Shown: positions 1 to 7,519 of the stretch, piece after piece
Layout of the letters: each line of letters starts with the position of its first letter
How positions within the stretch are numbered: position 1 is the first letter of the stretch
Assembly (NCBI GenBank): GCA_051652245.1
Contig: JBOFTV010000045.1
Span: 1 to 64,000 of the forward strand
Reading direction: 5' to 3'
Source of the DNA: BHER01 sp051652245
Lineage (GTDB): Bacteria; Bacillota_I; Bacilli_A; Culicoidibacterales; Culicoidibacteraceae
DNA: 64,000 nucleotides
The notes under the pieces: generated by a model
What the model was told of the DNA's origin: nothing
What the model saw: the letters and a program-made list of their open reading frames with translations, nothing else
Databases searched by the model: none
Position numbers and translations under genes: made by a program

Positions 1-292
1 ACCGCCCTTTTCTAAGAGCCCCCTTTTTGAGCAACCACTCTTTTCTAAGAGCCCCCTTTTTGAGCAACCACTCTTTTCTAAGAGTCCCCTTTTTGAGCAA
101 CCGCCCTTTTCTAAGAGCCCCCTTTTTGAGCAACCACTCTTTTCTAAGAGACCCCTTTTTGAGCAACCACTATTTGCTAAGAGCCCCCTTTTTGAGCAAC
201 CACTCTTTTCTAAGAGCCCCCTTTTTGAGCAACCGCCCTTTTCTAAGGCCCCCTTTTTGAGCAACCACTCTTTTCTAAGAGCCCCCTTTTTC
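1..292. repeat. 33-bp tandem repeat array, truncated by the window edge
   Basis: The motif GAGCAAC recurs at 29, 62, 95, 128, 161, 194, 227 and 259, a period of 33 bp (32 in the last unit, which has lost one base). Units differ by point changes such as ACCACTC versus ACCGCCC. Each intact unit holds a small hairpin (CTCTT-TTCT-AAGAG) followed by a C5T5 run. Because 33 is divisible by 3, several frames stay open through the array; the plus-frame reading gives an 11-residue repeat (SNHSFLRAPFL) but has no ribosome binding site, so I do not call it a gene. The array continues left of the window. Confidence 0.95.
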
Positions 293-390
293 ATCACCCA
301 GCCTTTTCTAAGCCCCCACTCTTTCATCACCCACGCTTTCCTAAGACCCCACCCTCTTTCAGCCACTTCTTTACGGGGGGCTTTTTTTTT
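293..390. repeat. Degenerate repeat tail ending in G6C-T9
   Basis: After the regular units the sequence decays into looser CTTTTCTAAG/CCCCAC/TCATCACCCA segments and ends with GGGGGGC at 375-381 followed by nine T. GGGGGC is complementary to the GCCCCC carried by the upstream units and at 312-317, so the end looks like the 3' arm and T tail of an intrinsic terminator whose 5' arm was amplified. The termination role is inference. Confidence 0.6.
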
Positions 391-442
391 ACCATAAAAA
401 CGTGAAATTTGATGTAAAAGCAGAAGAAATGCCTCTTTACAA

Positions 443-471
443 CTGACAAACGCGTGAAAAAATGCTATACT
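443..471 (+). promoter_or_regulatory. Promoter of the EIIC operon
   Basis: CTGACA at 443-448 and TATACT at 466-471 are separated by 17 bp, a good sigma-A match, 52 bp upstream of the EIIC start codon. Confidence 0.75.
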
Positions 472-523
472 CATGAAAACGGACTACAACTACTACAGCC
501 GAACAAAGATTAGGAGGATTATA

Positions 524-1807
524 ATGTTTAATACAGTTGAAAAAGTTATGGAGAAAGTCCTAGTGCCAATTGCCGCATGGGTTAGTCAAAATCGCTATAT
601 CTCAGCAATTCGCGATGCCTTTATCACCTTCACGCCCTTTATCATTGCTGCGTCAATCTTTTTAATTATCTCCTCATTCCCCATACCCGCCTACAAAGAC
701 TTCATGGCAAGCATGCTGGGTGCAGATTGGTCGGCATATCTAGAATATTCCTTTGCTGCAACATTTCCCTTCATGGGTCTATTTATCTCCTTCCTTGTTG
801 CCTATAAACTTGCAAAATCATATAATATTGAAGGCACATCAGCAGGTCTTCTTGCAGCAATTAGTTTTCTAACAATCACCCCCCAAATCAGCATTACCGA
901 CATGGGCACGCTCTTACCCATGGAATGGATTGGTAGCAAGGGGCTGCTTGTGGGAATTCTAATTGCCATTGTCACAACTGAAATCCTCCGCCTCTTTTTA
1001 ACCAAAAATTGGGTCATCAAATTACCTGAAGGCGTTCCTCCAGCAGTTGCGACATCATTTGCAGCAATCACCCCCGCAATTGCCACAATGGTTATAATGG
1101 TCCTTGTTAGAAATGCCTTCGCAATGACAACGTTTGGCACTTTTCATCAATTAATTTATCAACTCCTAGCAACACCAATTAGAACCTTTGGAACATCTCT
1201 CCCCGGAGCAATTATGACCGTCATGGCAATATCCCTACTTTGGTCAGTTGGGATAAATAGTGGGGCAATTGTCAACGGCATCCTCCGCCCCTTTTGGCTT
1301 GAAAATCAAGAGCTAAATGTCCTTGCAATTAAAACCGGAACCCAACCACCCCATATCGTCACCGAACAATTTTTTGACATGGTTTGGATGGGCGGAGCAG
1401 GTGTTACTTTATCCTTAGTCATCGTCATGATGTTACTTGCCAAAAGCAAACAAAACAAAACCATTGGGGCACTATCCCTAGCCCCGGGAATTTTCAACAT
1501 CAACGAACCCGTCTTATTTGGAGTCCCAATCATCTTAAACCCAATCATGCTCATCCCCTTCAACTTAATACCCATCATCTTAGTCATCCTTCAATACACA
1601 GCAATGGCCACAAATCTTGTAAGCCGCCCCACAGGAGTAGTCATCCCCTGGACCACCCCACCAATAATTGGCGGCTTCTTGATAACTGGTAGTATAAGTG
1701 GTGCAATCATGCAAATAGTCAACCTCATCATCGCCATGCTTATCTACCTCCCCTTCATCCTTTTCATTGACAAAGACCAAATAAAGCAAGAAAGTGGGAA
1801 AAAATAA
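524..1807 (+). CDS. PTS EIIC permease, lactose/cellobiose (CelB/LicC) type
   Basis: Membrane EIIC of the lactose/diacetylchitobiose/cellobiose PTS family, which moves a sugar while it is phosphorylated by a partner EIIB. 427 residues, about the usual length of a lone EIIC, with many hydrophobic segments and the conserved NEPVLFGVPIILNP motif near residue 330. The ATG at 524 follows TAGGAGGA; an upstream in-frame ATG at 473 lies on the promoter and is rejected. First gene of an operon with glycosylasparaginase and CutC. No EIIA or EIIB is present here, so those must be supplied from elsewhere. The gene is strikingly C-rich on its coding strand. The sugar is not shown by sequence; the next gene suggests a GlcNAc-linked compound (inference). 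Confidence 0.9.
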   Translation: MFNTVEKVMEKVLVPIAAWVSQNRYISAIRDAFITFTPFIIAASIFLIISSFPIPAYKDFMASMLGADWSAYLEYSFAATFPFMGLFISFLVAYKLAKSYNIEGTSAGLLAAISFLTITPQISITDMGTLLPMEWIGSKGLLVGILIAIVTTEILRLFLTKNWVIKLPEGVPPAVATSFAAITPAIATMVIMVLVRNAFAMTTFGTFHQLIYQLLATPIRTFGTSLPGAIMTVMAISLLWSVGINSGAIVNGILRPFWLENQELNVLAIKTGTQPPHIVTEQFFDMVWMGGAGVTLSLVIVMMLLAKSKQNKTIGALSLAPGIFNINEPVLFGVPIILNPIMLIPFNLIPIILVILQYTAMATNLVSRPTGVVIPWTTPPIIGGFLITGSISGAIMQIVNLIIAMLIYLPFILFIDKDQIKQESGKK

Positions 1808-1808
1808 C

Positions 1809-2762
1809 ATGGAAACGCGCAAATACGTAACAATAGCAACCTGGACCATGTCACAAGAAGCCCTAAAAACATTCGAAAACGTAGTAAAAAAAGGCGGAAA
1901 AGCCAGCGATTTTATTCCCCAAATGGTAAAAGTAGTAGAAGACTATCCCTTCTATAAATCAGTTGGCTATGGTGGATTACCAAACGAGGCCGGCATCGTC
2001 CAACTAGATGCAGCCTACATGGATGGCAACACGCTAGCATTTGGTGCAGTCGCAGGAATTGAGGACTTTGCCAACCCAATTCTCATTGCCCAACAACTAA
2101 GCGAAAACCGCTACAACAGCTTTTTAATTGGCAAAGGCGCAATCGACTACGCTAAAACAGCAGGATTCACCCAAAAACAAATGCTCAGTCCAAGGGCAAA
2201 AAAAATATGGGAAAACCGTAAAAAAGCAATAACCGACCAAAATCTAACCCCCTATGATGGCCACGACACAGTCTGCATCCTTGGAAAAGACACAAGTGGC
2301 ACGATAATTGCAGCAACATCCACAAGCGGCCTCTTCATGAAAAAAGATGGGAGAGTAGGTGACTCCCCGATTTCTGGTTCGGGACTCTATGCCAACAGTA
2401 AAATTGGTGCAGCAGCAGCCACTGGCCTAGGTGAGGACATCATGAAAACATGTGTCTCCTATCAAACAGTAGCCTACATGGAAGATGGCTTAACAGCCCA
2501 ACAAGCAGTCGACAAAGCAGTCAAAAAGGCAACTAGTATCCTCAAAACGCAAAGTGGAAAAGCGGGAGACATCTCAGTAGTTGCCCTCGATAAAGAGGGA
2601 AACTATGGATGTGCCACAAACATGGAAGAATTCTCTTACGTTGTCATGGGTGAAAACCTCGACCCAACAGTCTACCTTGTAACAAACACCCGAACCCACA
2701 GCAAAGCATCCGACCAATGGCTCAAAAATTACTATGACACAAGGCACAAACAAATAGAGTAG
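1809..2762 (+). CDS. N4-(beta-N-acetylglucosaminyl)-L-asparaginase (glycosylasparaginase)
   Basis: Ntn hydrolase of the asparaginase-2/glycosylasparaginase family, which cleaves the GlcNAc-Asn bond left after glycoprotein breakdown. 317 residues. The precursor should autocleave before the Thr in DGHDTVCILG (about residues 150-160), exposing it as nucleophile; downstream GDSPISGSGLYA and the G-rich ATGLGED segments are family hallmarks. No signal peptide, so a cytoplasmic enzyme. The ATG at 1809 lies 1 bp after the EIIC stop; a GTG at 1794 overlapping EIIC is an alternative, and neither has a strong Shine-Dalgarno, so translational coupling is likely. Its position between a PTS permease and cutC suggests it acts on an imported glycoside (inference). 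Confidence 0.88.
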   Translation: METRKYVTIATWTMSQEALKTFENVVKKGGKASDFIPQMVKVVEDYPFYKSVGYGGLPNEAGIVQLDAAYMDGNTLAFGAVAGIEDFANPILIAQQLSENRYNSFLIGKGAIDYAKTAGFTQKQMLSPRAKKIWENRKKAITDQNLTPYDGHDTVCILGKDTSGTIIAATSTSGLFMKKDGRVGDSPISGSGLYANSKIGAAAATGLGEDIMKTCVSYQTVAYMEDGLTAQQAVDKAVKKATSILKTQSGKAGDISVVALDKEGNYGCATNMEEFSYVVMGENLDPTVYLVTNTRTHSKASDQWLKNYYDTRHKQIE

Positions 2763-2777
2763 AGAGGAGCAAACAGC

Positions 2778-3443
2778 ATGTTTTTAGAAGTAATAGCCCT
2801 AGATGAAAATGATGTACAGGAGGCCCAATTTGCGGGAGCTAGCCGCATTGAACTTGTTTCCCAGATGGAAGAAGACGGACTAACACCACAAATTTCAATC
2901 CTCGAAAAGGCATTAAGTGTCACAACAATTCCCCTAAGAGTCATGGTTCGCTTTCACAACAATAACTTTGTCAACACGCCCGCACAAAGCAATCAAATAG
3001 CAGCATGGATTCAAAGTGTTGACCATCTCCCAATTAATGGCTACGTCATTGGAGCCCTAACAGACAATGGCACAATCGACTGCCAATTTTTGGATAAAAT
3101 AATAACCCAAACCACCAAACCACTCACATTCCATCGAGCATTTGATCGCTGTAATGACAGGCAATTAGCCCTAGAAACGCTCAATAAATACGAACAAATT
3201 GATTGTATTTTAACAAGCGGCGGAGTAGAACAGCCAATTACTGAAAACATCCAAACCCTTAAAACCCTCCAAAAGCAAACAACAAAGAAAATTCTTGTAG
3301 GAGGCGGCGTAACTTACACAAGTGCAACCACGCTCCTAGAGGCAGGGCTCGATTCAATCCATATCGGCAGTCTTGGGCGAAAACAACAGAAAATGGACCA
3401 ACCAATCGACACCGAAATGATTGCCAAACTTATTATAATGTAA
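2778..3443 (+). CDS. cutC: CutC family TIM-barrel protein
   Basis: 221 residues, starting MFLEVIALDENDVQEAQFAG with the family's SRIELVS segment near residue 22, VMVRFHN near 54, TFHRAFDR near 117, LTSGG near 145 and the barrel-end LVGGGVT and IHIGS segments. CutC was named for copper homeostasis, but its biochemical role is unsettled. RBS AGAGGAG precedes the ATG, 15 bp after the glycosylasparaginase stop, so it is the third operon gene. No Cys/His copper-site cluster or copper gene is nearby; the neighbours point to sugar or glycoside metabolism instead (inference). Transcription ends at the terminator just downstream. Confidence 0.9.
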   Translation: MFLEVIALDENDVQEAQFAGASRIELVSQMEEDGLTPQISILEKALSVTTIPLRVMVRFHNNNFVNTPAQSNQIAAWIQSVDHLPINGYVIGALTDNGTIDCQFLDKIITQTTKPLTFHRAFDRCNDRQLALETLNKYEQIDCILTSGGVEQPITENIQTLKTLQKQTTKKILVGGGVTYTSATTLLEAGLDSIHIGSLGRKQQKMDQPIDTEMIAKLIIM

Positions 3444-3470
3444 CCACAGAAATAGCGAATTAGTTCGAAG

Positions 3471-3501
3471 AAAAGAAAAAGCTTAGCTTTTTCTTTTTTT
3501 T
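3471..3501 (+). terminator. Terminator of the EIIC-cutC operon
   Basis: Perfect 8-bp stem GAAAAAGC/GCTTTTTC with a 3-base loop, extended by flanking A/T pairs and followed by a T run. Confidence 0.85.
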
Positions 3502-3553
3502 ACGATATTTGTTATAATAGAAACATGGCTAATAAATAAAAACGGGGGAAACA

Positions 3554-4939
3554 ATGATGGAGCAACGAATCAGTCAAATTCATAAGCAACAAAAGCACTA
3601 CTTTTCAACCAACCAAACAAAGCAGCTAGCAACAAGAAAAGCGGCACTTAAAAACCTCTACAAATCCATCTGCAACAATGAAACAGCAATTATTGAAGCC
3701 CTGCAAAAGGATCTTGGAAAACCGCTGTTTGAAATCTACACAACAGAAATAGGCATCATCAAAAAGAGCATCAAAACAGCAATTAAGCAACTTGACAAAT
3801 GGGCCAAACCGCAAAAAGTTGCAACAAGCATGATAACATTTGGTGCCAAAAGTCAAATTCAACGCGAACCACTAGGTCTAATCTATATCATTGGGCCCTT
3901 TAATTACCCCTTTCAACTCGTGATGCAACCGCTAATTGGTGCAATTGCAGCGGGAAATACAGCCATTATCAAACCATCAGAACAAACCCAAAATGTTAGC
4001 AAAATCATCGCCAAAATCATCGAAGAAGCCTTCAATAAACAATACGTCTGCGTCATTGAAGGCGGCCGCCAAGAAAATGAAATACTCTTAAACCAACCAT
4101 CAGACCTCATCTTTTTTACGGGAAGTAGCAAGGTGGGCAAAATTATTATGGAAAAAGCAGCTAAAAATTTAACACCAGTCATTCTTGAACTAGGTGGCAA
4201 AAGCCCCGTTATCATTGATGGCACGACTAATTTAACCAAAACGGCGCAGCGCATTATCTGGGGAAAGCTTCTTAACACGGGGCAAACATGCATCGCTCCC
4301 GACTACATCCTCGTCCAAAACCAACACAAAAAGGCCCTCATAAGCGAACTCATTAAAGCAGTAGAACAATTCTATCCCAAGAATAATCAAAGCGCAGCAA
4401 ACTATGGCAAAATAATCTCACAAACCGCATGTAACCGCCTAATCAACCTCATTAAAACCAACCACGAAGCAATCGTTTTCGGTGGAGACTATAACAGCCA
4501 AAAGCGTTACATTGGCCCAACAATTTTTGACTGCCCAAAGCTTGAAACAACACTAATGGAAGAAGAAATTTTTGGACCACTACTCCCCGTTTTTGGTTAT
4601 GGTACGCTTGAAGAAGCAATCACCATCATCAAAGGGCACAGTAAACCACTGGCGCTATATCTTTTTTCCCAAGAGAAAGTGGTTGTATCGCAGATTCTAA
4701 GCGAAATATCAAGTGGATCGGTTGCTATTAATCAGACAATTTTACAAGTTGCCAATGAACATCTCCCTTTTGGTGGCGTTGGAGCGTCGGGTATGGGGAA
4801 TTATCATGGTATTTACAGCTTTCAAGCCTTTTCCCACAGCAAATCAATTCTCAAACAAAGCATGCTCTTCCAACCAAAATACCTCTTTCCACCATATAGC
4901 GAAAAACTAACAAAACTAGTCCAAAGACGACTAAAATAG
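3554..4939 (+). CDS. NAD(P)-dependent aldehyde dehydrogenase (class 3-like)
   Basis: Oxidises aldehydes to acids. 461 residues, the short class 3/YwdH-like length. Visible motifs: IIGPFNYPFQL near 112, IIKPSEQT near 138, FFTGSSKVG near 190, the catalytic Glu in LELGGKSP near 210 and catalytic Cys in GQTCIAPDY near 245; EEIFGPLLPV and PFGGVGASGMG follow. The C-terminus is positively charged with an aromatic stretch, resembling membrane-associated fatty aldehyde dehydrogenases of this class (inference). Two adjacent ATGs (3554, 3557) follow GGGGGAAAC; the first is used here. A TATAAT at 3513-3518 lies upstream without a clear -35. The metallophosphoesterase gene starts 11 bp downstream, so they are probably cotranscribed. 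Confidence 0.9.
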   Translation: MMEQRISQIHKQQKHYFSTNQTKQLATRKAALKNLYKSICNNETAIIEALQKDLGKPLFEIYTTEIGIIKKSIKTAIKQLDKWAKPQKVATSMITFGAKSQIQREPLGLIYIIGPFNYPFQLVMQPLIGAIAAGNTAIIKPSEQTQNVSKIIAKIIEEAFNKQYVCVIEGGRQENEILLNQPSDLIFFTGSSKVGKIIMEKAAKNLTPVILELGGKSPVIIDGTTNLTKTAQRIIWGKLLNTGQTCIAPDYILVQNQHKKALISELIKAVEQFYPKNNQSAANYGKIISQTACNRLINLIKTNHEAIVFGGDYNSQKRYIGPTIFDCPKLETTLMEEEIFGPLLPVFGYGTLEEAITIIKGHSKPLALYLFSQEKVVVSQILSEISSGSVAINQTILQVANEHLPFGGVGASGMGNYHGIYSFQAFSHSKSILKQSMLFQPKYLFPPYSEKLTKLVQRRLK

Positions 4940-4950
4940 GAGCGAATAAA

Positions 4951-6057
4951 ATGAATGTTAAACGCCAAAACATCACCTTTGAAACAAACGCAAATATTAT
5001 TGTTATCAGTGACATCCATGCAAATTACAAAGCCTTAAAAAGTCTACTAAAAAAAGTCAATTACAACGAAAAAAAAGATTATCTAATCATCCTAGGAGAC
5101 ATAATCGAAAAAGGCAAGCATAATATCAAAACGCTTGCCTACATTCGCAAATTAGAACAGAAAAGTGACCGTCTATTCGTTATTGAGGGCAATTGCGATG
5201 CGCTAATAAACCACCTCTTAGAAGATGAAAACAAACTTTTGGCTTATATTAATCGCGTTGGCGACTCCCTACTATTAGAATGGATCAAAAAATTAAAACT
5301 AGCTAAAAATAATGGTCAAATCGGTAAAGCAATTAAGCAACATTATGCCGCTGATTTAGCATGGCTAGATCAACGCCCGACAATTATTTCCAGCAACGAA
5401 CTAATTTTTGTGCATGCGGGGATCCCCCAAGGAGAATTAAACACAGAAAGAGAAACAATGCTAACAGTCAAAAATGCGGGAATAGCTGATCATCCTGAAA
5501 CAAAAACCGTAATTTTAGGCCATTTTCCCGCCATCAACTACCGTAAAACTGGCGACTACACCCATGAAATCTACATTGATCAAATTAGGAAAACGATCTC
5601 AATTGATGGTGCCAATCAACTTAAAGAAGATGGACAACTAAATGCCTTAATCATCAAAAAAGTAGGAAAAGAACTAACATTTACAACCGACTTTGTTGAC
5701 CTAAAACCAGAAGTAAAAATAAAACATTCATATCTTGCACCGCTAAAAGAAACAATCCAAGAAAATATTAATTGGCCATATGCCCTAGAAAAAGGCGAAA
5801 TTATTGAGCGGACCGTTTTTTTTACAAAATGTTATATTGAAGCACGGGGGATACAATGGTTTAAAAATGAATATCTTACTTTCCTTGAAAACAACCAATA
5901 CGAACTAAACATATACCACTCAACCGCAATATTAAGTGTGGAAATCGACGATATTGTGACAATTATCGACGACACAACCACGGGCTACATTTACATAAAA
6001 AAAAAGGGAATCCTTGGTTGGATTCCCCGATATTGTATTGCAAAAAAGGCGGATTAA
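4951..6057 (+). CDS. Calcineurin-like metallophosphoesterase with a C-terminal SH3-like segment
   Basis: 368 residues. The N-terminal domain has the metallophosphoesterase signature in order: SDIHAN (D, H metal ligands) near 19, LGDIIEKG near 48, GNCDALI near 77 (C in place of the usual H of GNHD), FVHAG near 155 and LGHFP near 190. Probably a phosphodiesterase or phosphatase; the substrate cannot be read from sequence. The last ~90 residues contain a beta-rich stretch ending KKGILGWIPRYCI, which resembles a bacterial SH3-type module (inference). RBS AGGAG. Ends inside a bidirectional terminator shared with glnA. Confidence 0.8.
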   Translation: MNVKRQNITFETNANIIVISDIHANYKALKSLLKKVNYNEKKDYLIILGDIIEKGKHNIKTLAYIRKLEQKSDRLFVIEGNCDALINHLLEDENKLLAYINRVGDSLLLEWIKKLKLAKNNGQIGKAIKQHYAADLAWLDQRPTIISSNELIFVHAGIPQGELNTERETMLTVKNAGIADHPETKTVILGHFPAINYRKTGDYTHEIYIDQIRKTISIDGANQLKEDGQLNALIIKKVGKELTFTTDFVDLKPEVKIKHSYLAPLKETIQENINWPYALEKGEIIERTVFFTKCYIEARGIQWFKNEYLTFLENNQYELNIYHSTAILSVEIDDIVTIIDDTTTGYIYIKKKGILGWIPRYCIAKKAD

Positions 6058-6069
6058 CCGTCTTTTTTT
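6041..6069. terminator. Bidirectional terminator between the phosphoesterase gene and glnA
   Basis: AAAGGCGG (6045-6052) pairs with CCGTCTTT (6058-6065) with one G-U. A runs on one side and T on the other serve both converging genes; the hairpin includes the phosphoesterase stop codon. Confidence 0.8.
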
Positions 6070-6072
6070 CTA

Positions 6073-7416
6073 TTAATGTGAAAAGTATTTCTCTAATTCC
6101 CAACGACTAACTTTGACATTATAATGATCCCACTCATGGAGTTTTGCTTGCCGATATCGCGTATAAATATGTTCACCTAATGCTTGCTGAATAAAGATAT
6201 TCTTATCTAATTCTTGCAGGGCCTCATAAAGTGTAACTGGTAAATGCTCTAAATTAGTTGAACGCACTTGATCAGCATCAACATCAAAAATATCACTACC
6301 AATAGCCATCCCCGGATCAAGTTTATTTTTAATACCATCAAGTCCAGCTGCAAGTAAAACACAAAGCGTTAAATAAGGATTAGCAAGCGGGTCAGGATTA
6401 CGCACTTCAATTCTTGTAGCAAGCCCCCTAGCAGCTGGAATTCTGACAAGTGAACTCCGATTACTTTCAGAATAGGCAACATAACATGGTGCCTCAAACC
6501 CGGGAACAAGCCGCTTATAAGAATTTACAGTTGGATTTGTAATAGCGCAAAAACCTTTAGCATGCTTCATAATTCCAGCGATAAAATGACGGGCATTATC
6601 ACTAATTTGTTGTGGATCACGAGGATCATAAAAAGCATTTTTACCATCTGCTGTAAAAAGTGATAAATTAGTATGCATCCCACTACCAGCAATGAGTGAA
6701 TATGGCTTAGCCATAAATGTTGCATGGAGTTTATGGCGCGTGGCAACTTCGCGAACAACGGTTTTAAATGTTTGTAAATTATCAGCTGTCTGTAGAGCAT
6801 CAGCATATTTCCAAGTAATTTCATTTTGCCCGGGGCCAACCTCATGATGACTTGCTTCAACTAAAAATCCGAGACGCTCAAGCTCATAAACAATTTCACG
6901 ACGGCAATCTTCCGACTCATCAATAGGTGACTGGTCAAAATAGCCACCAGAATCGCTTGGTTGCAGTGAACGTGGCTCAGTAGGTATTTCCTTAAAAAGA
7001 TAGAACTCAGGCTCAAAACCAACATTAAAAGCAGAAAAACCAAATGTGTGGAGTTCTCCCAGAAGACGTTTCAAATTAGTCCGCGGATTTCCAATAAACT
7101 GGGCCCCATCTAATGTATAAGTATCACAAACAAACCGTGCAACCCCAGTTTCATGCACCGATTTCTCATAATGGAGAACCCTCCACGTTTCAATTTCTGG
7201 TTGCAAAAACATATCCGACTCATGGATTCGTGTAAATCCTTGAATTGAAGAACCGTCAAACATTATTTTCCCCTCCAAGACATCATCTAACTTTCTTGCA
7301 GGCACCTCAACATTCTTCTGTTTACCGAGCAAATCCGTAAATTGCAAGCGGAGATAGGCAATATTATATTTCTTAATATCCGATTTAATGTTTTCCAACA
7401 AAATTGTTTTATCCAT
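6073..7416 (-). CDS. glnA: Glutamine synthetase type I
   Basis: Makes glutamine from glutamate, ammonia and ATP. 447 residues, typical of the Gram-positive GSI-alpha form. Motifs include FDGSSIQGF near 54, EPEFYLF near 135, GPGQNEITW near 200, AGSGMHTNLSL near 260, NPTVNSYKRLVPG near 310, and the NRSSLVRIPA ATP-site region near 335. The tyrosine region adenylylated in GSI-beta enzymes is absent, as expected. GlnR-type regulators usually sit next to glnA in Bacilli; none is adjacent here. Start ATG follows AAAGAGGG. Transcribed from its own promoter at 7455-7483, immediately after the ABC-F terminator. Confidence 0.97.
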   Translation of the reverse strand: MDKTILLENIKSDIKKYNIAYLRLQFTDLLGKQKNVEVPARKLDDVLEGKIMFDGSSIQGFTRIHESDMFLQPEIETWRVLHYEKSVHETGVARFVCDTYTLDGAQFIGNPRTNLKRLLGELHTFGFSAFNVGFEPEFYLFKEIPTEPRSLQPSDSGGYFDQSPIDESEDCRREIVYELERLGFLVEASHHEVGPGQNEITWKYADALQTADNLQTFKTVVREVATRHKLHATFMAKPYSLIAGSGMHTNLSLFTADGKNAFYDPRDPQQISDNARHFIAGIMKHAKGFCAITNPTVNSYKRLVPGFEAPCYVAYSESNRSSLVRIPAARGLATRIEVRNPDPLANPYLTLCVLLAAGLDGIKNKLDPGMAIGSDIFDVDADQVRSTNLEHLPVTLYEALQELDKNIFIQQALGEHIYTRYRQAKLHEWDHYNVKVSRWELEKYFSH

Positions 7417-7454
7417 CGTTTAGAGACCCTCTTTCATTTTTTATTTTATAAAGA

Positions 7455-7483
7455 ATGATATCCTTTTTCACGACATTTGTCAA
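7455..7483 (-). promoter_or_regulatory. glnA promoter
   Basis: On the minus strand TTGACA (7478-7483), 17 bp, TATCAT (7455-7460). The -35 box abuts the terminator of the upstream ABC-F gene. Confidence 0.8.
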
Positions 7484-7513
7484 TAAAAAAGAGCGATAAC
7501 GCTCCTTTTTATT
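7482..7513 (-). terminator. Terminator after the ABC-F gene
   Basis: 14-bp stem AATAAAAAGGAGCG / CGCTCTTTTTTATT (one G-U) with loop TTAT on the minus strand; ends in T-rich sequence. Confidence 0.85.
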
Positions 7514-7519
7514 GAATAA

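Noticed and set aside
27..260. 77-codon plus-strand open frame of SNHSFLRAPFL-type repeats
   Set aside because: It follows directly from the 33-bp period, has no ribosome binding site, and other frames through the array are open as well.
1..390. CRISPR array
   Set aside because: Units are directly joined with no spacers, and there are no cas genes.
443..462. Possible cre at the EIIC promoter (TGACAAACGCGTGA)
   Set aside because: Spacing between TG and AA is one base too long for the consensus.
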